From: Methylocella sp.
GTDB taxonomy: Bacteria; Pseudomonadota; Alphaproteobacteria; Rhizobiales; Beijerinckiaceae
DNA length: 64,000 nt
Assembly (NCBI GenBank): GCA_037200525.1
Contig: JBBCGG010000001.1
Coordinates: forward strand, 1,840,501-1,904,500
Direction of reading: 5' to 3'
Shown here: one piece after another, positions 46,457 to 55,931 of the stretch
Layout: the number at the start of each line of letters is the position of its first letter
Position numbering within the stretch: the stretch's first letter is position 1
Notes under the pieces: generated by a model
What the model was told of the DNA's origin: nothing
Databases searched by the model: none
The model's input: the letters and a program-made list of their open reading frames with translations, nothing else
Translations under genes and position numbers: made by a program

Positions 46457-48217
46457 ATGTCCAATCTGATGACCGGCGCAGAAATGGTCGTCCGGGCGTT
46501 GCAGGATCAAGGCGTCGAGACGCTGTTTGGCTATCCGGGCGGCGCGGTGCTGCCGATCTATGACGCTTTGTTTCATCAGAACCAGCTGAACCATGTGCTG
46601 GTTCGCCATGAGCAGGGAGCGGCGCACGCGGCTGAAGGCTATGCGCGCTCAAGCGGCAAGGTCGGCGTGCTTCTCGTGACGTCGGGTCCCGGCGCAACCA
46701 ATACGATCACCGGCTTGACCGATGCCTTGATGGACTCGATTCCGCTGGTTTGCATCACCGGTCAGGTGCCAACCCATCTCATCGGCTCGGACGCTTTCCA
46801 GGAATGCGATACGGTTGGCATCACCCGCCATTGCACCAAGCATAATTATCTCGTGCGTCAGATCGAGGACTTGCCGCGGGTGTTGCACGAGGCCTTTTAC
46901 GTGGCGCAGAACGGCCGTCCGGGTCCGGTCGTCATCGACATCCCGAAAGATGTCCAATTCGCGATCGGCGCGTACATCGGGCCGCATAAAATCCAGCATA
47001 AAACCTATAAGCCGAAGCTCGAAGCCGACCCGGAGAAAATCGAGCAGGCGGTGGCGATGATGGCCGCCGCGCGGCGTCCGGTCTTCTACACGGGCGGCGG
47101 CATCATCAATTCCGGCGTTGAGGCCTCGCGCCTGCTGCGCGAACTGGTCGATCTAACCGGATTCCCCATCACCTCGACCTTGATGGGCCTTGGCGCCTAT
47201 CCGGCCTCAGGCGAGAAATGGCTTGGCATGCTTGGCATGCATGGCACGTTCGAAGCCAATAATGCGATGCATGATTGCGATCTGATGATCGCGATCGGCG
47301 CGCGCTTCGATGACCGCATCACCGGGCGTCTCGACGCCTTTTCGCCGGGGTCCAAGAAGATCCACGTCGATATCGATCCGTCCTCGATCAACAAGAACGT
47401 CAAGATCGATCTCGGCATTATCGGCGATTGCACTCATGTGCTGCGCCAGATGATCGATGTCTTCCGCGCCGAAAAGGCGACGCCGGACGCTGGCGCGCTG
47501 AGCAAATGGTGGGCGCAGATCGAGCAATGGCGCGCGCGCAAATCGCTCGCCTTCAAGGCTTCGAACAAGGTGATCAAACCGCAATATGCGGTGCAGCGCC
47601 TCTATGAGCTGACCAAGGCGCGCAATCCCTATATCACCACCGAAGTCGGCCAGCATCAGATGTGGGCGGCGCAGCATTATCGTTTCGACGAGCCGAACCA
47701 CTGGATGACGAGCGGCGGCCTCGGCACCATGGGCTATGGTCTGCCGGCGGCGATCGGCGCGCAGATGGCGCACCCCGAAGCGCTCGTCATCGATATCGCC
47801 GGCGAGGCTTCGATCCTGATGAACATGCAGGAGCTTTCGACCGCCGCGCAATATCGTCTGCCGGTCAAGATCTTCATCCTCAACAATGAATATATGGGGA
47901 TGGTGCGGCAATGGCAGGAGTTGCTGCACGGCGGCCGCTTCTCGCACAGCTATTCGGCGGCTCTGCCCGATTTCGTCAAACTCGCTGATGCCTATGGTGC
48001 AGTTGGGATTCGCTGCTCCAATCCGGCCGATCTCGACGCCGCGATCATGGAGATGATCGACACGCCGCGCACGGTCGTGTTTGACTGCATCGTCGATAAG
48101 ACGGAAAACTGCCTGCCGATGATCCCATCGGGCAAAGCCCACAATGAGATGATCATGCCCGATGACGACGACGATATCGCCGGCGTGATCGACTCGGCCG
48201 GCAAGATGTTGGTGTAA
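46457..48217 (+). CDS. ilvB: Acetolactate synthase large subunit
   Basis: This thiamine-diphosphate enzyme makes acetolactate and acetohydroxybutyrate for valine, leucine and isoleucine. The 586-residue protein has LFGYPGGAVLPIYDALF, the catalytic Glu52 in RHEQGAAHAAEG, and the diphosphate-binding stretch AGEASILMNMQELSTA ending in LNN (here GEAS replaces the common GDG start, keeping an acidic residue). It is separated by four bases from the small subunit gene. Confidence 0.96.
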   Translation: MSNLMTGAEMVVRALQDQGVETLFGYPGGAVLPIYDALFHQNQLNHVLVRHEQGAAHAAEGYARSSGKVGVLLVTSGPGATNTITGLTDALMDSIPLVCITGQVPTHLIGSDAFQECDTVGITRHCTKHNYLVRQIEDLPRVLHEAFYVAQNGRPGPVVIDIPKDVQFAIGAYIGPHKIQHKTYKPKLEADPEKIEQAVAMMAAARRPVFYTGGGIINSGVEASRLLRELVDLTGFPITSTLMGLGAYPASGEKWLGMLGMHGTFEANNAMHDCDLMIAIGARFDDRITGRLDAFSPGSKKIHVDIDPSSINKNVKIDLGIIGDCTHVLRQMIDVFRAEKATPDAGALSKWWAQIEQWRARKSLAFKASNKVIKPQYAVQRLYELTKARNPYITTEVGQHQMWAAQHYRFDEPNHWMTSGGLGTMGYGLPAAIGAQMAHPEALVIDIAGEASILMNMQELSTAAQYRLPVKIFILNNEYMGMVRQWQELLHGGRFSHSYSAALPDFVKLADAYGAVGIRCSNPADLDAAIMEMIDTPRTVVFDCIVDKTENCLPMIPSGKAHNEMIMPDDDDDIAGVIDSAGKMLV

Positions 48218-48221
48218 CGCG

Positions 48222-48782
48222 ATGAACGCTCCCACCGCTCCTGCGGCGCCCCTCTCGCCTTATTCCTCGGCCGTCGGCAAATCGAACATCGAGGTGCATA
48301 CGCTCTCGGTTCTGGTCGATAATGAGCCTGGAGTGCTCGCGAGGGTCGTCGGCCTGTTTTCTGGCCGCGGCTATAATATCGAGAGCCTGACCGTCGCCGA
48401 GGTGGCCCACGCCGAGCATTTGTCGCGGATCACCATCGTGACCTCGGGCACGCCGGAGGCGATCGAACAGATCGGGCATCAGCTGGAGCGCCTCGTGCCG
48501 GTGCACAAGGTCACGGATCTGACGTTGCGCGGCAAGTCCGTCGAGCGCGAGCTGGCGATGATCAAAGTCGCCGGCAAGGGCCAGGATCGCGAGGAGGCGC
48601 TGCGTCTTGCCGACGCATTCCGCGCCCGCGTCGTCGACGCCTCGATCGAAAGCTTCGTTTTCGAGCTCACCGGCGCCGTCGACAAGATCAACCAGTTCGT
48701 CGAACTGATGCGGCCAATTGGCCTCGTCGAAGTTTCTCGCACCGGGGTCGCCGCGATCTCGCGCGGACCCAATCCGATATGA
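48222..48782 (+). CDS. ilvN: Acetolactate synthase small regulatory subunit
   Basis: The 186-residue protein has an N-terminal ACT domain (HTLSVLVDNEPGVLARVVGLFSGRGYNIESL) and the IlvH/IlvN C-terminal domain (VERELAMIKVAG, TGVAAISRG). It binds valine and confers feedback inhibition on IlvB. Confidence 0.95.
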   Translation: MNAPTAPAAPLSPYSSAVGKSNIEVHTLSVLVDNEPGVLARVVGLFSGRGYNIESLTVAEVAHAEHLSRITIVTSGTPEAIEQIGHQLERLVPVHKVTDLTLRGKSVERELAMIKVAGKGQDREEALRLADAFRARVVDASIESFVFELTGAVDKINQFVELMRPIGLVEVSRTGVAAISRGPNPI

Positions 48783-48805
48783 GCCGCGATCGAAGATCGT
48801 TTTGA

Positions 48806-49912
<1,107 letters not shown>

Positions 49913-50000
49913 GCGCTCGCGGCGCTAGCCTCGAGGGAAGGCGCGCAGCGCTTGGACCGAAAGACAAGGCCTTCGGGACCAGATCGTCGCGCCGCGCATT

Positions 50001-50747
50001 TCATTCCGGCGCGGCGTCTGGCGGCCAGGGCAGAGCCTCGAAGGGGGCGAGAGCGGCGAGAATGTCGCGCGCGGCGGCGAGATGGGCCGGATTGTCGATG
50101 GAGAAGGTTTCTTCCGTCGCGGCCATCAGCAGAGCTCCGCGCGGGCGCTCGACGATGGCGGAGGGCGGCGGCGTAATCAGCGGCGCAAAGCGCGGCGATA
50201 CATAGCTCATCCAGGCGAGGCGGAGATGGCGGGTTGTGTCGGAGAGATTCAGGATCTGCGCCGGATAGGCGGAGCAATAGGTTACATCGAAACTTTCGGA
50301 GAGCGCCAGGAGCGCCGCCTTGAAAACCGGAAAACTGATGATGCCGGGATCAGGGACGACTTGGTAACCAGTTCCGATTTCAGCGAAATTGCTCAATGCG
50401 GAGCCTGCTTTGATCCTCAAGTGAAGTGAGCCCGGATTGCTCTTCATGCTGTTGAATGTGCTGGGCCGATATCCATAGATTGGCGTCGGCTCGCCATCGT
50501 CCGCCCGCGCGACGCGCGAGGCTACCGCCGCCGGTAGATTCCCGCGCAAGGCGTCGAATTTCCTCGGCCGGTTGTTCAACCTAAAAATCCAATTGTCGTA
50601 AGCAGGATGGATTTGTTTCAAGCGATCGACGCAAGCGAGGAAATGAGCCGCAATCGCCTCCGGAGTCTCCACGCGGGGGCCCCAGGACGCAAAGATGCTG
50701 TAGTCGGGAGAAGTTATCTGAGTGATCAATATCGACTCTGCGCTCAT
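50001..50747 (-). CDS. Imm52-like immunity protein
   Basis: The 248-residue protein begins with a segment typical of the Imm52 family (SIFASWGPRVETPEAIAAHF, then HPAYDNWIF) and has later Imm52-like strands. Imm52 proteins are immunity partners in polymorphic toxin systems, and I recall they often pair with Tox-REase-5 toxins. Its ATG overlaps the stop of such a toxin-like gene (ATGA), the layout expected for an immunity gene made together with its toxin. Confidence 0.6.
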   Translation of the reverse strand: MSAESILITQITSPDYSIFASWGPRVETPEAIAAHFLACVDRLKQIHPAYDNWIFRLNNRPRKFDALRGNLPAAVASRVARADDGEPTPIYGYRPSTFNSMKSNPGSLHLRIKAGSALSNFAEIGTGYQVVPDPGIISFPVFKAALLALSESFDVTYCSAYPAQILNLSDTTRHLRLAWMSYVSPRFAPLITPPPSAIVERPRGALLMAATEETFSIDNPAHLAAARDILAALAPFEALPWPPDAAPE

Positions 50748-51346
50748 TTGATTCTCAAATTCGGGTTGGGGGCGCCGACAGGGTCCGGTCGATAACGGAC
50801 CTTGATCCGCTTAAGGTTCGCTTCTCGCTGAAAGACCCTTCGCGCCAAATCGGCCGCCGCTTGCTCATGGAAATACCATTCGATCCGCCGCCTCCCACTG
50901 GCCACGATCTGATCTTCGGCTTGCTTCGCCCACCGGTCGGCGAGGATGTCTTGGCCCCACTCTGACCTCATCATCTCCGCATAATGTCCCTTGGCTTCGA
51001 TCATGGCGCCATCCGATTCGCGGCAATCGTCGAAGAAGACCGGCTTGCCTGTCGACGGGTCCATCAGGCTGAAAGCGAGCGCTGCCGGCAGCGGCGGCTG
51101 ACGCTGCGGGTCGGCGATGCTTCTGACGAATTGCTCATATTGAACATCGAAGAGCTTGCGCCTGCCTGGCTTATGCGGTTCTGGCGCGGGACAGAGCTTT
51201 GGCTCCTCGCGCTTTTTGGCGTTGTGGATGGAGCAATTGGCGAACGCTGCCTGGGAAAGATGGAGCGCGCGATCGACCGCCGCGCTAGGCCGTGGTGACG
51301 AATTCGGCGTTTGGGGGATTCTCGCGAGGATCTTTCCATGATTCAA
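50744..51346 (-). CDS. Tox-REase-5-like toxin tip, N-terminus replaced by IS sequence
   Basis: The frame codes 200 residues. Residues 1-19 (MNHGKILARIPQTPNSS...) are translated from the left end of the adjacent IS; chromosomal sequence begins at about residue 20. A linker with CS-, LCPAPEPHKPG follows, then a restriction-endonuclease-like domain: FFDD (106-107), MIEAKG (Glu117, Lys119), WAKQAEDQ and RRIEWYFHEQAA, a pattern typical of Tox-REase-5 DNase toxins. Such tips normally sit at the C-terminus of large secreted proteins; no delivery domain remains. No good ribosome site precedes the IS-derived ATG, so expression is doubtful. Confidence 0.6.
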   Translation of the reverse strand: MNHGKILARIPQTPNSSPRPSAAVDRALHLSQAAFANCSIHNAKKREEPKLCPAPEPHKPGRRKLFDVQYEQFVRSIADPQRQPPLPAALAFSLMDPSTGKPVFFDDCRESDGAMIEAKGHYAEMMRSEWGQDILADRWAKQAEDQIVASGRRRIEWYFHEQAAADLARRVFQREANLKRIKVRYRPDPVGAPNPNLRIK

Positions 51347-51371
51347 GGCTGATTTTTGGAGATCAGCCTTG
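51344..51371 (+). promoter_or_regulatory. 10-bp hairpin abutting the transposase start (copy A)
   Basis: CAAGGCTGAT (51344-51353) and ATCAGCCTTG (51362-51371) form a perfect stem ending directly before the ATG at 51372, with the GGAG ribosome site in the loop. Read-through transcripts entering the IS would hide the site; other insertion sequences are known to use this kind of protection. Copy B has the same at 52213-52240. Confidence 0.55.
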
Positions 51372-52139
51372 ATGATTCGGGATGTCGATGCGCTGCGAGA
51401 CGATCAATGGGAGCGGCTTTGTGATCTTGTGCCAGGCGGAAGAGCCGGCCAGCGCGGGCCGCGCTGCGACAATCGACGCTTCGTCGACGCGCTGTTATGG
51501 ATGGCCCGCTCGGGCGGCCGCTGGCGCGATCTGCCCGAACGCTTCGGCGACCATCAGGCGGTGAAACGCCGCTACTATCGCTGGATCGAGCGCGGCGCCT
51601 TGGACGGATTTCTTGAGGCATTCACCGCCGAGGGCCGATCTCGAATGGCTGATGATCGACTCAACAATCGTGCGCGCCCATCAGCACGCGGCCGGCGCAA
51701 GGATCGCCAAAGGGGGGCGGATGCCCAAGGCCTGGGCCGCTCTCGCGGTGGTTTGAGCACCAAAATCCACGCCGCGACAGACGCGCTCGGCAACCCCGTT
51801 CGGCTCCTTCTCGGACCTGGGCAGCGCAACGACATCACAAAAGCGCACGCCCTGATCGAAGGCTTTGCGGCCGATGCGATCATCGCCGATAAAGGTTATG
51901 ACGCCAATCACTTGCGCAAGGCTGTTCTTATGCGTGAGGCTGAGCCGGTGATCCCATCAAAATCCAATCGCCGCGCGCTGCTCCCCTACGACAAGGCGCT
52001 CTACAAGGAGCGCAATCTCGTCGAGCGTTTCTTCAATAAACTGAAGCAGTTCCGGCGCGTCGCAACCCGATACGACAAGCTCCTCGCAAACTACCGAGGC
52101 TTCGTATTGCTCGCCGCTATTGCTATCATGCTCAGGTAA
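51372..52139 (+). CDS. IS5-family transposase, copy A, single frame by one-base insertion
   Basis: Codons from ATG 51372 give MIRDVDALRDDQWERLCDL through FLEAFTAE. There an extra G (GAGGGCC instead of GAGGCC, near 51632) moves translation early into the downstream frame, giving GRSRMADDRLNNRARPS... and then the normal GGLSTKIHAATDALGN, IIADKGYDANH (second Asp) and RNLVERFFNKLKQFRR (Glu). The skipped stretch contains the first catalytic Asp (MIDSTIVRAHQ), so this 255-residue product is probably inactive. Confidence 0.75.
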   Translation: MIRDVDALRDDQWERLCDLVPGGRAGQRGPRCDNRRFVDALLWMARSGGRWRDLPERFGDHQAVKRRYYRWIERGALDGFLEAFTAEGRSRMADDRLNNRARPSARGRRKDRQRGADAQGLGRSRGGLSTKIHAATDALGNPVRLLLGPGQRNDITKAHALIEGFAADAIIADKGYDANHLRKAVLMREAEPVIPSKSNRRALLPYDKALYKERNLVERFFNKLKQFRRVATRYDKLLANYRGFVLLAAIAIMLR

Positions 52140-52212
52140 TTCGTCACTACTGCCTAGGCCGTGGTGACGAATTCGGCGTTTGAGGGATTCTCGCGAGGAT
52201 CTTTCCATGATT

Positions 52213-52240
52213 CAAGGCTGATTTTTGGAGATCAGCCTTG
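52213..52240 (+). promoter_or_regulatory. 10-bp hairpin abutting the transposase start (copy B)
   Basis: The same perfect stem as in copy A, ending one base before ATG 52241. Confidence 0.55.
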
Positions 52241-53007
52241 ATGATTCGGGATGTCGATGCGCTGCGAGACGATCAATGGGAGCGGCTTTGTGATCTTGTG
52301 CCAGGCGGAAGAGCCGGCCAGCGCGGGCCGCGCTGCGACAATCGACGCTTCGTCGACGCGCTGTTATGGATGGCCCGCTCGGGCGGCCGCTGGCGCGATC
52401 TGCCCGAACGCTTCGGCGACCATCAGGCGGTGAAACGCCGCTACTATCGCTGGATCGAGCGCGGCGCCTTGGACGGATTTCTTGAGGCATTCACCGCCGA
52501 GGCCGATCTCGAATGGCTGATGATCGACTCAACAATCGTGCGCGCCCATCAGCACGCGGCCGGCGCAAGGATCGCCAAAGGGGGGCGGATGCCCAAGGCC
52601 TGGGCCGCTCTCGCGGTGGTTTGAGCACCAAAATCCACGCCGCGACAGACGCACTCGGCAACCCCGTTCGGCTCCTTCTCGGACCTGGGCAGCGCAACGA
52701 CATCACAAAAGCGCACGCCCTGATCGAAGGCTTTGCGGCCGATGCGATCATCGCCGATAAAGGTTATGACGCCAATCACTTGCGCAAGGCTGTTCTTATG
52801 CGTGAGGCTGAGCCGGTGATCCCATCAAAATCCAATCGCCGCGCGCCGCTCCCCTACGACAAGGCGCTCTACAAGGAGCGCAATCTCGTCGAGCGTTTCT
52901 TCAATAAACTGAAGCAGTTCCGGCGCGTCGCAACCCGATACGACAAGCTCCTCGCAAACTACCGAGGCTTCGTATTGCTCGCCGCTATTGCTATCATGCT
53001 CAGGTAA
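52241..53007 (+). CDS. IS5-family transposase, copy B, two frames joined by probable -1 slip
   Basis: The first frame (52241-52624) carries the first catalytic Asp in LMIDSTIVRAHQHAAG; the second, in the -1 frame and ending 53007, carries ADKGYDANH and NLVERFFNKLKQ. The link is probably the run AAAGGGGGG at 52577-52585, after which the -1 frame reads ADAQGLGRSRGGLSTK, the family-typical sequence. This copy can in principle make a full active transposase. Confidence 0.8.
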
Positions 53008-53217
53008 TTCGTCACTACTGCCTAGAAACTCGGCTTCAAAACGCTCGATCGCGCCCACCAAAACTCCCATCCAAACGATTCACATCGAGGATCAAGGTGC
53101 GAGCGCGGGGTGGTTTTGCCAAAACAACCATCAACAAAAATGCGAGGCAAAGCTGTGCGATTGGTGCGGGGACGGCGCTCGCGAACTAAATTATAGCTGG
53201 AGCTCAGCGTTAGGCGC

Positions 53218-54282
53218 CTAACCCTTCGCGTCCGAATTGCTGAACAGGAATGGCGCCACATCGCGCACGCCTGGCGCGCGACCGATGGCGTAAGGCATCG
53301 GCCGGCAGACGGCCATGGCCGAAAGGCCGACTCGCGCCGTCAACAGTCCGTTGAGAACGCCTTCGCCGAGCCGCGCCGATAGCTTCGCGGCTATGCCGTG
53401 GCCGACGAGTTGCTGCAAAATGCTGTCGCCCGCGGCCATGCCGCCGGTGATCGCGATATGCGCGCCGATCGAGCGCAGCAGCTTTAGAAAGCCAAGCAGG
53501 CCGGGCCGCCCGCCATATAGCATCGAGATGCGGCGGATCAGCCGGATCGCTTGCGCTATGACGAAAAGAACGTCGATGATCGCTTTCGGGGCCAGCGCCG
53601 TCACCATCGAAACCCGTTTGGCCGCGCTGGCGATTTCCTGCTGCACTTGCGCGTCAAGCGGGATCACTAGCGTTCGTTCGGCGATATCGATGAGATCGCG
53701 CCCATCGACGATGTCATGGGCGAGGTCGCGCAAATGTCCGCGCGCGAGGGCGGTTTCCGGCCGCGCGGCATAGAGCGAGCTAAGTTCTCCGACGAGCCGC
53801 CGCGCCTCCTTGAAATCATCGGCCTCGCGCGCCTGCGCCAGCCCGATATGCAGTTCGGCGATGCGGCGCTGCCTCAAAACGCCGGCGACTTCCCGTCCGA
53901 CGAGAACAAACAGCGCGAGCGCGGCAAGGCAGGCCAGCGCGAGGCCGACGACGCCGAGGGCCGGCGCGCGGTCGAACAGATCGTCAACGAGGCGGTTCAG
54001 CCAGAGGCCAAAGCTGAGCGCGACGAGCCCTCCGGCGGCGGACCAGAAGAGGCCGGTCCAAGACACCAGCCAATGGGCGACGACGCCCTGCTTTTGCGCG
54101 ACTTCGACGGCGGCCTCATCGGAGTCGCCGGCTCCGAGCGCCGCTTCGACCTCGGCTTCATAGGGGTCGCGTTCGGGCTCGATGAGCACGGGCGCGCGGG
54201 GCTTCTCGGTGAAATCGGCGTCGCCGAGGTTCAGATCCTCGAGGCGAAATGCGCGCGGCGGGCGTCGTTGGTTTGGCTGCAC
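53218..54282 (-). CDS. TIGR01620/YcjF-like membrane protein (DUF697)
   Basis: The preferred start is GTG 54282 (VQPNQRRPPRAFRLEDL) preceded by AAGAGG; an ATG at 54336 falls inside a repeat. The product of 354 residues has a charged N-terminus, two membrane helices (LFWSAAGGLVALSFGLWLN and LGVVGLALACLAALALFVLVG) and a C-terminal DUF697 domain (SMVTALAPKAIIDVLFVIAQAIRLIRRIS). YcjF is the partner of the YcjX GTPase-like protein encoded just upstream. Confidence 0.88.
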   Translation of the reverse strand: MQPNQRRPPRAFRLEDLNLGDADFTEKPRAPVLIEPERDPYEAEVEAALGAGDSDEAAVEVAQKQGVVAHWLVSWTGLFWSAAGGLVALSFGLWLNRLVDDLFDRAPALGVVGLALACLAALALFVLVGREVAGVLRQRRIAELHIGLAQAREADDFKEARRLVGELSSLYAARPETALARGHLRDLAHDIVDGRDLIDIAERTLVIPLDAQVQQEIASAAKRVSMVTALAPKAIIDVLFVIAQAIRLIRRISMLYGGRPGLLGFLKLLRSIGAHIAITGGMAAGDSILQQLVGHGIAAKLSARLGEGVLNGLLTARVGLSAMAVCRPMPYAIGRAPGVRDVAPFLFSNSDAKG

Positions 54283-54302
54283 AAAAGAACCTCTTGACGA
54301 TC

Positions 54303-54335
54303 TGGAGCAATCGCTTCCGCGTCGATCATGCTCCA
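54303..54335. repeat. GAGCAT-type palindromic intergenic repeat, copy 4
   Basis: TGGAGCA (54303-54309) and TGCTCCA (54329-54335) are perfect inverted repeats around CAATCGCTTCCGCGTCGATCA-type sequence. It lies between ycjX and the YcjF-like gene. Confidence 0.55.
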
Positions 54336-54404
54336 CATCCCTTTGTTTCGACGCAAAATCCTATCCCAAAAGTCCGCAACTTTCCGCGATCATGCACCGA
54401 TTCC

Positions 54405-55931
54405 TCACCGCAGTTTATCGCCGAGGAGAAACTGGAGCGCGCGGTCGAGCCGAATATGGGGCGGCGGAAGCAGGGTTCCATCCTCGGCGCGCGCAGCGAC
54501 CGGCGGCCGGAAGCGGACGAAGCGATAATCGACTTCGGTCTTCCGCGCGGCCGAACGGCCGTCATTACGCGCCGGCAGGGGCGCGTCGCGGAAAACCGCT
54601 TTTGGATCAGCCGGGAGCTCGCCGGGAAAGATTGCCGCCTCGCTCTCGCCGTCGAATGTCTCGCCGCCGATTCGCTCCTCGTCCAGCGGCGTGCCGATGA
54701 CGGCGTCGAGCGCCGGTTCGCCATGGCCGTTGACTTTGGCCTCGCGCGTCGCACGCACTGCGGCGAGCGCAATCACATCCACATCAGCCCCAACGGTCTC
54801 GGCGCGCGCGATCGCTCGTCCGGTCAGATAGCGCAAAATCGCTTCCAGCCGGTCGTGGCTGGTATGGTGTAAATGATCGGCCTTGGTCGCGGCGAAAAGA
54901 ATTTTGTCGATCTTCGGCCGGAACAGCGACGATAAAAGATTGGTCCTCCCGGCGCGGAAAGCGGTCAAGACATCGCTGAGCGCAATTTCGAGATCGCGCA
55001 TCGCGGCCGGCCCCGCATTCAGCGCGGCCAGAGCGTCGACGAGAACAATTTGCCGGTCGAGCCGCGAAAAATGGTCCCGGAAAAAAGGTTTGACGACATG
55101 CGCCTTATAGGCCTCGTAGCGGCGCTCCATCATGGCGGCCAGGCTGTCCGGGGCATAGATTTCTCCAGGCTCGATGGCGAGCGGGGCGAACGTCAAAGCC
55201 GGGGAGCCGGCGAGATCGCCCGGCATCAGGAAACGTCCCGGCGGCAGGCTGGAAAAGCTGTATTCGTCGGCCCGGCAGGCGCGCAAATATGTGGTGAAAA
55301 GCTCGGCGCATCGGCGCGCGTCGTCTTCATTGGCCTTGGCGCGGGGATCGATGCCCGCGGCGAAGCCGCGCCAGTGCGCCGCTAGCGGCGCGCGAGCCGC
55401 GCTCGACGAAGCGAGGATCGATTCCTGCGACCATTGCGCGAACGACTTGGCGAGAAGCGGCAAATCGAGCAGCCATTCGCCGGGGTAGTCGACGATATCG
55501 AGCGTCAGCGATTGCCGGCCGGCGCGAAGCCCGGTCTTTTGCTGATATTCAAGACGCAGGCGCAATTCGGAAATGCGCCGCGTCGACTGCGGCCAATGAC
55601 GGGCCTCGACGCGGCCATCCGGCCCAGCCAGCGCATCAAGATGGTCCTCATAGGAAAAGCGGGGGACGGCGTCATCTGGCTGCGGCTCCAGCGCGCCGCT
55701 AATCAACCGCCCCTCGGCGTGAACGCGAAACACCGGCAGCGCATTTTTGCGCCCGCGCATGGCCGGGCTCGTCGCCTTGGTCAGATGTTCGATCAGGGCA
55801 GTGATAAACACCGTTTTGCCCGCGCGCGAAAGTCCCGTGACGCCAAGGCGAATATGCGGCCCGGCGGAATAGTCGATGAGGCTCTGCGCCACGGCGCGGG
55901 CTTCAAAAAAAAGATCGGAGAGCAGGGGCAA
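54405..55931 (-). CDS. ycjX: YcjX family P-loop protein (DUF463)
   Basis: The 508-residue protein has Walker A GLSRAGKT (residues 33-40), ending FITALIEHL, and the YcjX marks DIVDYPGEWLLDLPLL, PGRFLMPGDLAGSPAL, ALNAGPAAMRDLEIALSDVL and FAATKADHLHHTSHDRLE. YcjX and YcjF are co-encoded in many Proteobacteria and in E. coli belong to the phage-shock-linked regulon; the function is unknown. No psp genes are seen here. Confidence 0.93.
   Translation of the reverse strand: MPLLSDLFFEARAVAQSLIDYSAGPHIRLGVTGLSRAGKTVFITALIEHLTKATSPAMRGRKNALPVFRVHAEGRLISGALEPQPDDAVPRFSYEDHLDALAGPDGRVEARHWPQSTRRISELRLRLEYQQKTGLRAGRQSLTLDIVDYPGEWLLDLPLLAKSFAQWSQESILASSSAARAPLAAHWRGFAAGIDPRAKANEDDARRCAELFTTYLRACRADEYSFSSLPPGRFLMPGDLAGSPALTFAPLAIEPGEIYAPDSLAAMMERRYEAYKAHVVKPFFRDHFSRLDRQIVLVDALAALNAGPAAMRDLEIALSDVLTAFRAGRTNLLSSLFRPKIDKILFAATKADHLHHTSHDRLEAILRYLTGRAIARAETVGADVDVIALAAVRATREAKVNGHGEPALDAVIGTPLDEERIGGETFDGESEAAIFPGELPADPKAVFRDAPLPARNDGRSAARKTEVDYRFVRFRPPVAARAEDGTLLPPPHIRLDRALQFLLGDKLR

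Larger units (their letters stand above)
51288..52154 (+). mobile_element. IS5-family element, tandem copy A (867 bp)
   Basis: The left end GGCCGTGGTGACGAATT and right end (AATTCGTCACTACTGCC) are imperfect inverted repeats. TA flanks it at 51286-51287 and 52155-52156, the second shared with copy B. It is nearly identical to copy B apart from a few substitutions and one extra G near 51632, in its transposase gene. Its insertion cut the toxin gene. Confidence 0.88.
52157..53022 (+). mobile_element. IS5-family element, tandem copy B (866 bp)
   Basis: It is a head-to-tail repeat of copy A, separated only by TA (52155-52156) and followed by TA at 53023-53024. Ends match copy A. It has the normal two-frame transposase arrangement. 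The IS-TA-IS structure suggests insertion of one copy next to the other, or a dimeric transposition intermediate. Confidence 0.88.

Noticed and set aside
46309-46471. Leader peptide for ilvB attenuation
   Set aside because: A GTG with ribosome site exists, but the frame runs through the terminator into ilvB and lacks a compact run of Leu, Val or Ile codons, so I do not call it a gene.
47207-48235. 342-codon minus-strand frame
   Set aside because: Antisense shadow of ilvB, whose conserved motifs cover the whole stretch on the plus strand.
53210-53221. Perfect palindrome TTAGGCGCCTAA at the end of the YcjF-like gene
   Set aside because: Too short, with no loop or T tract; includes the stop codon and may be chance.
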